In this document: positions 1-8,369 of the stretch, piece after piece
Position numbering within the stretch: the stretch's first letter is position 1
Layout of the letters: the number at the start of each line of letters is the position of its first letter
Source of the DNA: Neptunicoccus cionae
GTDB lineage: Bacteria > Pseudomonadota > Alphaproteobacteria > Rhodobacterales > Rhodobacteraceae
Assembly (NCBI RefSeq): GCF_002860325.1
Contig: NZ_PKOJ01000008.1
Location: forward strand, 62,001 to 126,000
Direction of reading: 5' to 3'
DNA: 64,000 bases
Notes under the pieces: model-generated
Databases searched by the model: none
The model's input: the letters and a program-made list of their open reading frames with translations, nothing else
What the model was told of the DNA's origin: nothing
Made by a program: the position numbers and the translations under genes

Positions 1-148
1 AGTGGCAGGGACAATGACACGGCATATGAGTCATACCGGCGGGTGATGGTTGGGGGGGGTATTTTCAGTCACACCTAGCAGAGTGCTAAATAGGCTTTCC
101 TGAGATGCGGTCAGGAGAAAAAGGAGACCCAATAGTTGTTCGATACAT

Positions 149-1126
149 TCAAAGTAGGTGAGAAGCTACGCTTCTTGCGATCTTAAATCGAATTTTTGAT
201 TTAAGTCCCTCTAAGTCGGACGGATTGTCACTTTTGTGTATCATGCGATGGCAGGTCGGGCAGAGAACCAGAAAATCATTTGGTATTTTGTACCTTCGTG
301 TTTCTCCTTCGGACAAACCGAAAAGCGGTGCTGTATGGTGTATATCAAGTGGGGTTTTATGAACAGGCCCATCAAATCCGTAGTCCCGTTTAGGATCCAA
401 ACCACAACTCTCGCAAATCGCAGGTCTAACTTTCAGGACCTGTTTACGCACTCGCGGGGATCGCTCTATTCGTCGAGAAAGAATATATCGGCGCGTCTCT
501 TCAACATCTTTTCCCGCCGCCTCTTCTTGCATAACTTCGCTCGGAGTCGTCCCCCCTCGGCTAACTAAAGTCTCGTATAGGACGAGCATTTGATACAAAT
601 CAGCCGAAAGACCCGTTTCTGTGAGGTCGCCACACTGCATTGTTTTGCCAAACGCATGTCCAGCCTCATATCCTGCTGGCAAACCAGCTGTAGAGCTAAG
701 ATTGATCGGATCTTCGGAAAAATGCTTTTTAAACTCCGGCACCCGGTCGGCTATATCTTTAGCCCGCCTTTTGAGTATCTCGCGCCCCCGAAGTTGGCCA
801 AACTCATGGTAAATCGCAGTAGTTCCCTGATTCATGGACAAGATGATTGCCTGCTCGTCTGGGTTTATCAAAATGACTACGTAGAATCCTTGCGTCGCCG
901 TCTCAGTGACCAATGGATCAAAAAATCCGAGCCAAGGTACTGAGGCCCACCCCCCCTGCCCTACGCTAGCCTTAACATTCAAATCAAAGTGCCAGAGTGA
1001 TAGCGCCATTTTGGCATCCATAGCGATATCGTGTCTCACGAAATCTGCAAAAGTTGAACCAGTAAACTGTTTAGCACGTTCGTAAGTATATTCAGTAGCC
1101 AGACGGGATAGGTTTGCAGCCAGCAT
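149..1126 (-). CDS. MrcB-like N-terminal domain fused to HNH endonuclease
   Basis: The protein has 325 residues. Residues about 40-190 carry a WASVPWLGFFDP block followed by a QGFYVVIL strand, which resembles the MrcB_N/DUF3578 domain of modification-dependent restriction proteins. Residues 238-297 form an HNH nuclease motif with zinc-type pairs C238-x2-C241 and C289-x2-C292, a central HH at 263-264, and H293 and H297. The start is supported by AAAGG just upstream of the ATG. The inferred role is cutting of foreign, perhaps modified, DNA as a single-gene type IV-like system; no methylase or GTPase McrB/McrC lies in view, although the left neighbour is cut off. The gene looks richer in A+T than its neighbours (not computed), which suggests horizontal gain. 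The nuclease motif is clear; the specificity domain is a family-level guess. Confidence 0.72.
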   Translation of the reverse strand: MLAANLSRLATEYTYERAKQFTGSTFADFVRHDIAMDAKMALSLWHFDLNVKASVGQGGWASVPWLGFFDPLVTETATQGFYVVILINPDEQAIILSMNQGTTAIYHEFGQLRGREILKRRAKDIADRVPEFKKHFSEDPINLSSTAGLPAGYEAGHAFGKTMQCGDLTETGLSADLYQMLVLYETLVSRGGTTPSEVMQEEAAGKDVEETRRYILSRRIERSPRVRKQVLKVRPAICESCGLDPKRDYGFDGPVHKTPLDIHHTAPLFGLSEGETRRYKIPNDFLVLCPTCHRMIHKSDNPSDLEGLKSKIRFKIARSVASHLL

Positions 1127-1280
1127 AAATTACCTTTCACTCAAATATTCACTCAACTTTAAATAGCTTTCTAAAGATAGCAACTAATTATAAGCACTAC
1201 CCTTCCCTCCTGGTCGCGGAACTTCAGCCTCAGCAACCTGTTAACTCCTGAGAGACACCTCCCAAACTCAGGAGACAATC

Positions 1281-1559
1281 ATGCAAATATTTGATCCCGA
1301 CACACGGAATCTGAGCGAGCGGCACAAGAAGATTTATGCGTATTTCGAGTTGGCCTATACGGTGGTTGATGTCACCGCTGCCTCTTTATTTGTGCTGGGC
1401 AGCATCTTGTTCTTCAGGGAAGCCACCGCTTATGCGGGCACATGGCTGTTCCTGATCGGCTCGATCCTGTTCGGTTTGCGACCGACCCTGAAACTCGTCA
1501 GGGAATACGCTTATCTGCGGGTAGGCGACTACGAGGATGTTGCTGTCAGACGGCCTTAG
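1281..1559 (+). CDS. YrhK-family small membrane protein
   Basis: This 92-residue protein has two hydrophobic segments, at about residues 26-46 and 52-68, ending in a basic LRPTLKLVREY stretch typical of the YrhK domain. AGGAG lies 6 bases upstream of the ATG, so the start is secure. It probably sits in the inner membrane. The function of YrhK proteins is not established. It is transcribed alone and converges on the olsB-like gene, with only 9 bases between the two stops. Confidence 0.72.
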   Translation: MQIFDPDTRNLSERHKKIYAYFELAYTVVDVTAASLFVLGSILFFREATAYAGTWLFLIGSILFGLRPTLKLVREYAYLRVGDYEDVAVRRP

Positions 1560-1568
1560 TCAGCCCCC

Positions 1569-2339
1569 TCACCGCGCGTCTGCCCGTAACAGCTCCGCCC
1601 GCCGCTGGGGTATCTTCGCAATCTCTACGCCAGTGAAGACGTGAAACGTTCCAAGGGCGCGGTCTATGACGGCGTGGTCGGACACCCACCCCCCCATTCC
1701 AAGATAGGTCCGCAGCAGGCTTGGCAGGGGTTTTCTGCCATCGCACTGCCCCGATTTCCCGACGGATGCCAGCGGGCGGGTTTCGGGGGCTTTGGGCTTG
1801 GGTGCCATTTCGACAGGCGCAAGGTGGCGCCGGTGCAGCAGGGCCAGAGCCGCCCTGTAAGGCCGCGTATCATTGCCCGGAAAGGACGAACAGCCAAACA
1901 TCATACCAATGCTGTGGGCGTCCACATAGCGTGTCAGCATGGCCCAGCCAAGCCTTATCACATCAGGGTCGCCCACACCTTCGGCTGTACAAAACCGGCC
2001 GATTTCCAGCATGGGTTCGCGGTAACCGTGCAGGTTTTCCAGATCGTAGAACTGGGCAGAGTAGCTGATGCCGATATCCGCGCCACTGTTAAGGTGCAAA
2101 AAACGGAAACAGGCAAGGATCGCTCCGGTTTCGGTATCCTCGACCAGAACGTGCTGGCATTTCGGATCAAAACCGTCTGCATCCAGTGCGCCGCTGTCTG
2201 CGGCCTGTCCGCCGGAAAACATCTTGTGACGCAAACGCTGCGCCGCTTCCAGATCACCCGCGCCTGTGGCCATGCGGGCTTGCAAGCTGCCCCTGCACAC
2301 GGCCGGAACAGACGTGATCCTGTTATCAAATGCGGTCAT
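1569..2339 (-). CDS. olsB: L-ornithine N(alpha)-acyltransferase (ornithine lipid synthesis, OlsB-type)
   Basis: The 256-residue protein has a GNAT/FemAB-type acyltransferase layout. An N-terminal AQRLRHKMF element lies at about residues 33-41, a LEIGRFCT core follows, and the C-terminus carries LPSLLRTYLGMGGWVSDHAV, a block characteristic of OlsB proteins. OlsB transfers a 3-hydroxyacyl group from acyl carrier protein to ornithine to make lyso-ornithine lipid. OlsA, which would add the second acyl chain, is not adjacent; the downstream gene is the convergent YrhK gene. The ATG at 2339 has only a weak ribosome site, and an internal ATG about 22 codons later is possible. Confidence 0.8.
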   Translation of the reverse strand: MTAFDNRITSVPAVCRGSLQARMATGAGDLEAAQRLRHKMFSGGQAADSGALDADGFDPKCQHVLVEDTETGAILACFRFLHLNSGADIGISYSAQFYDLENLHGYREPMLEIGRFCTAEGVGDPDVIRLGWAMLTRYVDAHSIGMMFGCSSFPGNDTRPYRAALALLHRRHLAPVEMAPKPKAPETRPLASVGKSGQCDGRKPLPSLLRTYLGMGGWVSDHAVIDRALGTFHVFTGVEIAKIPQRRAELLRADAR

Positions 2340-2443
2340 CCATCACCAATCACTGATCGGACCGCTTGCAGCCGCCCTGTTTCACTATATCTATGGGACC
2401 AAGCACTAAACGACAATGTCGATATTCGATGAAGGAGCATGAC

Positions 2444-2836
2444 GTGGCAGACAAGATTGAAAAGAGCGATGCAGAATGGCGCGCGCAACTGTCCGATCTG
2501 GCCTATAAGGTGACCCGCAAGGGCGGCACGGAACGGGCCTTTACCAATGATAACTATCCCAAAGCCCCGGGCGTGTTCCACTGCGTCTGCTGTAACGCGC
2601 CGCTGTTTGATGCCGACACCAAGTTTGACAGCGGCACCGGCTGGCCGTCTTTCTACGCACCTGCAAGCAGTGAAGCTGTAGAGGAGCGAGAGGACAACGG
2701 CTGGTTCATGCGCCGCACCGAAGTGGTTTGCGCAAGATGTGACGCCCATCTTGGCCATGTATTCAACGACGGCCCGCAACCAACCGGCCTGCGCTACTGT
2801 ATGAACGGCGCGGCCCTGACCTTCGAACAGGAATAA
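2444..2836 (+). CDS. msrB: Peptide-methionine (R)-S-oxide reductase MsrB
   Basis: MsrB reduces methionine-R-sulfoxide in proteins. With the start chosen here the protein has 130 residues. Zinc-binding cysteine pairs lie at C47/C50 and C96/C99, the GTGWPSF motif at 64-70, and the catalytic cysteine at C119 in RYCMN. I chose the GTG at 2444 because AAGGAG lies 6 bases upstream; an in-frame ATG at 2429 lacks such a site and would place that ribosome site inside the coding region. The gene is divergent from olsB and is followed by a strong intrinsic terminator. Confidence 0.93.
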   Translation: MADKIEKSDAEWRAQLSDLAYKVTRKGGTERAFTNDNYPKAPGVFHCVCCNAPLFDADTKFDSGTGWPSFYAPASSEAVEEREDNGWFMRRTEVVCARCDAHLGHVFNDGPQPTGLRYCMNGAALTFEQE

Positions 2837-2881
2837 ACAGGGGTTCAGGATACCCCCTGCCCTTCAGGAACTGAAACAGTG

Positions 2882-2910
2882 GCCCGCCCTTCAAATGGCG
2901 GGCTTTTTTT
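2882..2910 (+). terminator. Intrinsic terminator after msrB
   Basis: GCCCGCC at 2882-2888 pairs perfectly with GGCGGGC at 2897-2903 around an 8-base loop, followed by seven T residues. It ends the msrB transcript just before the convergent bamE gene. Confidence 0.88.
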
Positions 2911-2917
2911 GTTGGGA

Positions 2918-3379
2918 TTACTCGTCGAGCAGTTGCTCTGCGCTGATATTGCCAAAGTTGCCGATCAGCTGGCGGAAGATGCCGGTTCCCTGCACGCCGC
3001 TGTCTGTCACACGGCGGGTAAAGGTAATCACGCGTCCGTCTTCCAGACCGAAACGTTCGATATTGCTAACTTTGTCATTGGCGTCAAAAGACACCGCCAG
3101 AATTGTACGCTCAATCGTCTCGGGGCGATGATACGTATAATATTTTACCCGACTGGAAATATAGTACCACGCTCCGTCCGACAGAACGCCGGTTGAGGAC
3201 GGCTGACCGATCGTCTCTGCCACGGTGCTGCGGGTATCTGTCCCCACTATGATATTCTCTAGTTCGCTCTCTGTCGGGACATAGCCGTGGTTGGTATAGG
3301 TTGCCGCACAGGCGACAGTCACGGACAGGCCGATGATCGCGAGTGTAGTTCTGATCTTTCTGGCATGCTTGAATTGCAT
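2918..3379 (-). CDS. bamE: Outer membrane assembly factor BamE (SmpA/OmlA family lipoprotein)
   Basis: BamE is the small lipoprotein of the BAM complex, which inserts beta-barrel proteins into the outer membrane. The 153-residue protein has a basic N-terminus, a hydrophobic stretch, and a lipobox-like VTVAC ending at C24, followed by the SmpA/OmlA fold (residues about 38-115: IIVGTDTRSTVAETIGQPS, then GAWYYIS and AVSFD). The lipobox has valine/threonine rather than the usual leucine, so lipidation is likely but not certain. It is divergent from the DUF177 gene, as commonly seen in Rhodobacterales. Confidence 0.85.
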   Translation of the reverse strand: MQFKHARKIRTTLAIIGLSVTVACAATYTNHGYVPTESELENIIVGTDTRSTVAETIGQPSSTGVLSDGAWYYISSRVKYYTYHRPETIERTILAVSFDANDKVSNIERFGLEDGRVITFTRRVTDSGVQGTGIFRQLIGNFGNISAEQLLDE

Positions 3380-3490
3380 GTTGCCTGCGCCCCGTTTCTT
3401 ATGTCACTGGCGTGTCATAGCTTGCTCTCGTCCGACAATCAAATATCTTATGGAAGAGAGTAACGCAAAACTGACGATATGAGGGGTCCA

Positions 3491-4081
3491 ATGGCCAAAT
3501 CCGACGGCAAACCAGCAGCAAAATCCGGTAGCGGACAAAAGCGGGTGGACACACGTGCACAAATACCGGTCGCCGATATGCCTTCGGGCCGGACCATTGA
3601 CTTCGATCTGGTCTTTGACAAGGCCCAGTTACAGGCCGCGCAGGAAACGCTCGGCATTCTCGAAGTGCAGAAACTCCGGCTCACCGGCACCCTTTCGCCG
3701 CGCGGGCGCAGTGACTGGACGCTGGCCGCGGATCTGGGCGCTACGATCACGCAGGCCTGCGTTGTCAGTCTCGCTCCGGTCAAAACCCGTCTGGATGAAC
3801 CCGTCACCCGCACCTTTGTTGCCGACTGGCACGAACCGGACCCCGACACTGTGGTAGAGATGCCAGAAGATGTGGATCAGGACCCGCTTGGCACGGTGAT
3901 CGACCTTGAAAACATAGCTATCGAATCTGTTGCCTTGGCGATGCCGGATTATCCCCGCAGCGATAGCGCAGCCTTGGAAGAATCAGTTTTTGCGGAACCG
4001 GGCGTCAAACCGATGACCGACGACGAGGCCAAACCCTTTGCAGGACTGGCCGCATTAAAAGAAAAAATGGACAAATCGTAG
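3491..4081 (+). CDS. YceD/DUF177 family protein
   Basis: The 196-residue protein has the DUF177 core at about residues 60-170, including ACVVSLAPVKTRLDEPVTR and an acidic EPDPDTVVE region. DUF177 proteins are almost always encoded just before rpmF; in other bacteria and plants the family is linked to 23S rRNA accumulation and ribosome assembly. I chose the ATG at 3491, preceded by GAGG at a spacing of 6, over an in-frame ATG at 3479. The next gene is rpmF, 155 bases away. Confidence 0.87.
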   Translation: MAKSDGKPAAKSGSGQKRVDTRAQIPVADMPSGRTIDFDLVFDKAQLQAAQETLGILEVQKLRLTGTLSPRGRSDWTLAADLGATITQACVVSLAPVKTRLDEPVTRTFVADWHEPDPDTVVEMPEDVDQDPLGTVIDLENIAIESVALAMPDYPRSDSAALEESVFAEPGVKPMTDDEAKPFAGLAALKEKMDKS

Positions 4082-4158
4082 AAACACATGGAAAAGGGGT
4101 TGCTAAGACACAGTATCTTTGTATTTTCGCGGCTCTTATCTACAGGCGGGAAATGACG

Positions 4159-4181
4159 CCTTGTTCTTGCGACGAACAAGG
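4159..4181. promoter_or_regulatory. Perfect hairpin in the rpmF leader
   Basis: CCTTGTTC at 4159-4166 and GAACAAGG at 4174-4181 form an 8-bp stem around a 7-base loop. It lies 55 bases before the rpmF start and is not followed by a T run, so it is not a normal terminator. It may be a leader structure that adjusts L32 synthesis or a protein-binding site; this is inference. Confidence 0.45.
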
Positions 4182-4236
4182 GTTACATCACCGCGCATCC
4201 GGGTAGTGTTTACCCGCCATATCTTGAGGTTGTGAC

Positions 4237-4443
4237 ATGGCTGTCCCACAGAATAAAATTACCCGCTCCCGTCGCGGAAACCGTCGATCCCACGATTCAC
4301 TCGTTGCGGATAACCCGAACGAATGCCCGAACTGCGGAGAGCTGAAACGCCCTCACCACGTTTGTGGTGCTTGCGGCCACTATGCCGACCGTGAAGTAGT
4401 TGCCGTTGTTGACGACGTCGAAATCGACGAAGACGCAGCCTGA
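4237..4443 (+). CDS. rpmF: 50S ribosomal protein L32
   Basis: This is a 68-residue large-subunit ribosomal protein. It starts [20 protein letters not shown], the conserved L32 N-terminus, and carries a zinc ribbon with C30-x2-C33 and C43-x2-C46. The acidic tail after residue 55 is typical of alphaproteobacterial L32. It is followed 25 bases later by plsX, the standard rpmF-plsX-fabH arrangement that ties ribosome and membrane lipid supply. Confidence 0.97.
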   Translation: MAVPQNKITRSRRGNRRSHDSLVADNPNECPNCGELKRPHHVCGACGHYADREVVAVVDDVEIDEDAA

Positions 4444-4468
4444 GCAAGAGAGATTGAGCTGACCAGAC

Positions 4469-5575
4469 ATGCAAACCAGCGTAACTGTCGGCTCTGATTC
4501 TGCTTCCAAAACAGTCATTTCCATTGACGCGATGGGCGGCGACCTCGGGGTCGCCGTTGTTGTTGATGGAATGGCCAAGGCTGCCGGTGAAAACGCCGGC
4601 ATCTCGTTCATTGTGCACGGGGACCAGCACACGCTGGAGCCCCTGATCAAGCGCAAGCAAGTGCTTGAGGGCCGCGTAAGCATCTGCCACGCTGAAGGCG
4701 TTGTAGACATGCACGACCGCCCCAGCCACGTCATGCGCCACGGCAAGGGCACATCCATGTGGTCCGCACTGGAATCCGTGCGCACCAAAGAAGCCAGCGT
4801 TGCTGTGTCCTGCGGGAACACCGGCGCATTGATGGCGCTGTCCATGATTCGCCTGCGCAAGGCTCCGGGCGTGAAACGTCCTGCAATTGCGGTACTCTGG
4901 CCGTCCCTTAATCCCCAAAACTTCAATGTCATGCTCGACGTCGGGGCGGATATTCGCGCCGATGCGCAGGACCTCAAGGTTTTTGCCCTGATGGGCGCCT
5001 CTTATGCCCGCAACGGGCTGGGGTTGAAGCGCCCACGGATCGGCCTTCTGAATGTGGGCACCGAGGAACACAAAGGCCGCCCCGAACTGCACGAAGCCAA
5101 CGACATTATCGAAGAAGACGCGCTTCTGAACGATTTCGAATATGTCGGCTTTGTCGAAGGCGGTGATATTCACTCTGACAAGGTTGATGTGATCGTCACC
5201 GACGGTTTCACCGGCAATATTGCCCTGAAAACCGGCGAAGGAACGTCAGGGCTGATTACACTGCGGATGCGCGAAGCCTTCAAGAGCGGCCTGCTGTCCC
5301 GCCTGTCAGCCATTTTCGCCTACCCCAGCCTGCGGCGGTTGCAGCACCGGATCGATCCCCGTCGCGTGAACGGCGGTGTGTTTCTGGGGTTGAACGGTAC
5401 TGTGATCAAATCCCACGGCGCGGCAGATGCCACCGGCGTTGCCGCTGCGATCCGGCTGGCCCAGCAGCTTGCACAGTTACGCTTTACCGAAAAACTGGCA
5501 GCGCGTGTTGCATCCGGCATGCAGAACAGACAAGATGAGGATGACACCACCGGCACATCTGCCGACGGCTCCTAA
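4469..5575 (+). CDS. plsX: Phosphate acyltransferase PlsX
   Basis: PlsX converts acyl-ACP and phosphate to acyl-phosphate, the acyl donor for PlsY in phospholipid synthesis. The 368-residue protein has the ISIDAMGGDLG motif at about residues 17-27, the SCGNTGALMALS stretch near 111-122, and VIVTDGFTGNIALKT near 242. About 15 extra residues precede the family core, which is common in alphaproteobacteria. It lies between rpmF and fabH and is probably cotranscribed with both. Confidence 0.96.
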   Translation: MQTSVTVGSDSASKTVISIDAMGGDLGVAVVVDGMAKAAGENAGISFIVHGDQHTLEPLIKRKQVLEGRVSICHAEGVVDMHDRPSHVMRHGKGTSMWSALESVRTKEASVAVSCGNTGALMALSMIRLRKAPGVKRPAIAVLWPSLNPQNFNVMLDVGADIRADAQDLKVFALMGASYARNGLGLKRPRIGLLNVGTEEHKGRPELHEANDIIEEDALLNDFEYVGFVEGGDIHSDKVDVIVTDGFTGNIALKTGEGTSGLITLRMREAFKSGLLSRLSAIFAYPSLRRLQHRIDPRRVNGGVFLGLNGTVIKSHGAADATGVAAAIRLAQQLAQLRFTEKLAARVASGMQNRQDEDDTTGTSADGS

Positions 5576-5598
5576 AAACCACCGGGAAATTCTGAATA

Positions 5599-6576
5599 AT
5601 GACGACGATCCGATCAGTTGCAATTGGCATTGGGCACTATCTGCCCGAACGTGTTGTTCCAAACGAGGAATTTGCAGCGAAACTGGATACGTCCGATGAA
5701 TGGATACAATCCCGTTCCGGGATCCAGCGCCGCCATTTCGCGGCAGAGGGCGAACTGACCTCCGATCTGGCAGTGAAAGCAGCCCAAAAGGCCCTTGATT
5801 ACGCAGGCCTGAGCGGTAGCGACATTGACGCGATCGTGCTGGCAACTTCCACGCCGGACCAAACCTTTCCCTCTACTGCCACGAAGGTACAGCACCGTCT
5901 GGGTATGAAAGGCGGTTTTGCCTTTGACATTCAGGCCGTTTGCGCCGGGTTCGCCTTTGCGCTGGCCAATGCGGATGCCCTGATTGTTTCGGGTCAGGCC
6001 AAACGGGTTCTGGTGATCGGCGCGGAAACCTTCAGCCGGATCATGAACTGGGAAGATCGCACCACCTGCGTTCTCTTTGGTGATGGTGCTGGCGCGCTGA
6101 TCCTGGAAGCTCAGGAAGGCACAGGCGAAAGCAGCGACCGCGGTATCCTTGCCACCGACCTCAACTCGGACGGTGAATACAACGACCTACTCTACGTCAA
6201 CGGCGGCGTATCCTCCACCCAAACCACCGGTCATCTGGTGATGGAGGGACGTGAGGTCTTCAAACACGCGGTTTCCAAACTGGCCGCGACGGCAAATGCC
6301 TCCCTTCACAAAGCCGGTCTCACCCATGAAGACGTGGATTGGGTTGTCCCCCACCAAGCAAATCTGCGGATCATCAAAAGCACCGCAAGCAAGCTTGGCG
6401 TACCGATGGAGAAGGTCGTTGTTACCGTGCAGGATCATGGCAACACCTCCGCTGCCTCTATTCCGCTCGCTCTTTCTGTCGCTGTGGAAAAAGGCATGAT
6501 CGAAAAGAACCAGCTTCTGGTGGCTGAAGCCATCGGTGGCGGTCTGGCTTGGGGTTCGGTCGTCCTGCGCTGGTGA
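5599..6576 (+). CDS. fabH: 3-oxoacyl-ACP synthase III FabH
   Basis: FabH condenses acetyl-CoA with malonyl-ACP to start fatty acid synthesis. The protein has 325 residues. The catalytic triad is visible as C115 (AVCAGFAF), H252 (PHQANLRI) and N282 (HGNTSAAS), and the C-terminus has [13 protein letters not shown]. The gene is 23 bases after plsX. No clear terminator follows it before the ihfA promoter region. Confidence 0.97.
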   Translation: MTTIRSVAIGIGHYLPERVVPNEEFAAKLDTSDEWIQSRSGIQRRHFAAEGELTSDLAVKAAQKALDYAGLSGSDIDAIVLATSTPDQTFPSTATKVQHRLGMKGGFAFDIQAVCAGFAFALANADALIVSGQAKRVLVIGAETFSRIMNWEDRTTCVLFGDGAGALILEAQEGTGESSDRGILATDLNSDGEYNDLLYVNGGVSSTQTTGHLVMEGREVFKHAVSKLAATANASLHKAGLTHEDVDWVVPHQANLRIIKSTASKLGVPMEKVVVTVQDHGNTSAASIPLALSVAVEKGMIEKNQLLVAEAIGGGLAWGSVVLRW

Positions 6577-6702
6577 TTCGTAGTGCCCTGATGCGAATTT
6601 ATTGTAACGTTCTGTCGTCCGGCACCGCCACTAAACTCCTTCCCCTCAAAGGGCTTTCCCGCGGCTTGCGCTAATTATTTCTTATGTACCAATGCGTTGC
6701 AG

Positions 6703-6732
6703 TTGACAGGTAAATCGGATTTCTCCTAGTGT
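6703..6732 (+). promoter_or_regulatory. Probable sigma-70 promoter of ihfA
   Basis: A perfect -35 hexamer TTGACA lies at 6703-6708, and a weak -10 TAGTGT at 6727-6732 is 18 bases further on. The ihfA start is about 25 bases downstream. The -35 box is convincing and the -10 box is poor. Confidence 0.45.
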
Positions 6733-6757
6733 TTGTGAATAGAACAGGGAGACAGTT

Positions 6758-7060
6758 ATGGGCGGTAAGACCTTAACACGTATGGATTTAAGTGAATCCG
6801 TGTTTCGCGAAGTTGGACTATCACGTAATGAATCAGCCGATCTGGTTGAAAGTGTGCTGGATAATATCTCTGACGCTCTGGTCAGCGGCGAGAACGTAAA
6901 GATCTCGTCTTTCGGTACATTCAGCATCCGAGACAAAACCGAACGGATCGGCCGCAACCCTAAAACCGGCGAAGAGGTGCCAATCCGGCCCCGCCGTGTG
7001 TTGACCTTCCGGCCCTCTCACCTGATGAAGGACCGTGTGGCCAACGGTAACAAGTCCTAA
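6758..7060 (+). CDS. ihfA: Integration host factor alpha subunit
   Basis: This nucleoid protein pairs with IHF-beta to bend DNA at specific sites. It has 100 residues, and the bacterial histone-like fold is evident: [20 protein letters not shown], then [15 protein letters not shown], the IHF-alpha version of the DNA-binding arm. The ribosome site GGGAGA lies close upstream. The MerR gene follows 15 bases after the stop, the usual order in alphaproteobacteria. Confidence 0.95.
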   Translation: MGGKTLTRMDLSESVFREVGLSRNESADLVESVLDNISDALVSGENVKISSFGTFSIRDKTERIGRNPKTGEEVPIRPRRVLTFRPSHLMKDRVANGNKS

Positions 7061-7075
7061 AGGGACCAAGTGTAA

Positions 7076-7978
7076 ATGAGTAAATCTCCAGACGCGTTTC
7101 GCACCATTTCAGAGGTATCTGAGTGGCTTGATACGCCAACATATGTCCTGCGTTTCTGGGAAAGTCGTTTTCCCCAGATCAAACCGGTGAAGCGTGCCGG
7201 CGGCCGGCGGTATTACCGGCCCGAGGATATGATGCTGCTGGGGGGCATCAAAAAGCTGCTGCATTTTGACGAACTGACAATCAAGGCGGCCAAGGCGCTC
7301 TTGAAGGACAAGGGCGTCAAGCACGTCATGGAACTCTCGCCAGACCTGAACACGCCTGTCGTGACACCGCAGTCCACTGCGGATGCCGCCGACAAGGCGG
7401 ATATTTCCAGAATGGTGAAGGAAACCTCTCAGGAAGAGGCGAAACCCAAGCCCGCTGTAGAAGTGCGCGTAGTAAAAAAAGCCAAGCAGGCAGCACCGGA
7501 AGAAAAGCCGCTTGCCGGTACAACTGCAGACCCCGTTACAGAATCAGCCCCTTCCCCAGAGGAAACGCCGATGAGCAAGGACACACCCCAAGAAGAGACC
7601 AAGGCCGCCCAAGCCGGTTCGGAATCGCCCGATCCGCAAGAGTCCGCGCCAGCACCGGTTGAAGATACCACCGAGGCTGCGTCCGAAAAAACGGATGAAC
7701 CGGTTGTCGACCCTGCCATGCAGGCAAAAGCCACAGAGGCTGAACGTCAGGCCGCTGCGCAACAGGCCGCACTTGCCAAAGCCGCTGCTGACGAAGAAGC
7801 CGAAGACTGGGCCGGACTGGTGCCGGATATGGTTATGAACGCCCCCTACCGCATCGGCACAGCGGATGATTACGACTCCAAAACCATGGGCGAAATCGAG
7901 ATGCTCTATTACAGCCTGCGCATGGCCCGCAACAAAATGCGCCGCTCCATAAAGCAGCATGAAAACCGGCCGTCATAA
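7076..7978 (+). CDS. MerR-family transcriptional regulator with long low-complexity linker
   Basis: Residues 9-75 of the 300-residue protein form a MerR winged helix ([20 protein letters not shown], then the [13 protein letters not shown] wing). About 140 residues of Pro/Ala/Glu/Lys-rich linker follow, and then a conserved C-terminal helix region ([20 protein letters not shown]). No effector-binding domain is recognisable. This protein follows ihfA in many alphaproteobacteria; its targets are not known. The linker length varies among relatives, so its low complexity is not a sign of damage. Confidence 0.88.
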   Translation: MSKSPDAFRTISEVSEWLDTPTYVLRFWESRFPQIKPVKRAGGRRYYRPEDMMLLGGIKKLLHFDELTIKAAKALLKDKGVKHVMELSPDLNTPVVTPQSTADAADKADISRMVKETSQEEAKPKPAVEVRVVKKAKQAAPEEKPLAGTTADPVTESAPSPEETPMSKDTPQEETKAAQAGSESPDPQESAPAPVEDTTEAASEKTDEPVVDPAMQAKATEAERQAAAQQAALAKAAADEEAEDWAGLVPDMVMNAPYRIGTADDYDSKTMGEIEMLYYSLRMARNKMRRSIKQHENRPS

Positions 7979-8047
7979 CTTGTTGGTTTGGGTGCAGTTC
8001 TGACTTGCAGAGCCGCGCCCAAACCCTTACATGAACGCCAGAGTGTC

Positions 8048-8124
8048 GGGCTATAGCGCAGCTTGGTAGCGCGTTCGTCTGGGGGACGAGAGGTCGCAGG
8101 TTCGAATCCTGCTAGCCCGACCAT
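8048..8124 (+). tRNA. tRNA-Pro (GGG anticodon)
   Basis: A complete 77-base cloverleaf is present: the acceptor pair CGGGCTA/TAGCCCG (8048-8054 with 8114-8120), a D arm, an anticodon stem TTCGT/ACGAG around the loop CTGGGGG (anticodon GGG), the T arm GCAGG-TTCGAAT-CCTGC, and an encoded CCA end. The first pair is C-G, as usual for bacterial tRNA-Pro. Confidence 0.95.
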
Positions 8125-8207
8125 TTCCCCCACCTATCCCTTGGACAATTCAGTCAACAACCGCAGCCCGACCGGGGCTGGCGGCCCCGGACCCCGCGGA
8201 TATTTTG

Positions 8208-8256
8208 CCAAAAAGAGGCTCCAAATGTTTTGCGCGCCGGCTTTGGCTCTTTTTGG
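8208..8256. repeat. Perfect 10-bp inverted repeat in the tRNA-Pro/dcd gap
   Basis: CCAAAAAGAG at 8208-8217 is matched by CTCTTTTTGG at 8247-8256, separated by 29 bases, just after a GC-rich stretch at 8160-8200. It sits inside a 245-base gap with no gene. From memory, short elements like this recur in Roseobacter intergenic regions, so it may belong to a dispersed family. A role as terminator of the tRNA transcript is possible. Confidence 0.5.
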
Positions 8257-8369
8257 TTCAAATATCCAAATCCCGACTGTTCGTTACCGCGTTGCCACCG
8301 GACACTTTTTAAGTGCAGTGCCGCATAAAATACGGCATAAGCCCTTAAAGAGCAGGGGAAGGGATCGTT

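Noticed and set aside
1-148. A G run and AGGAGA-like strings before the first gene end.
   Set aside because: No frame or hairpin can be supported in this short edge segment.
236-943. Forward-strand open frames of 63-117 codons opposite the HNH gene.
   Set aside because: They are antisense shadows; their translations have no family features, while the reverse frame has a complete HNH motif.
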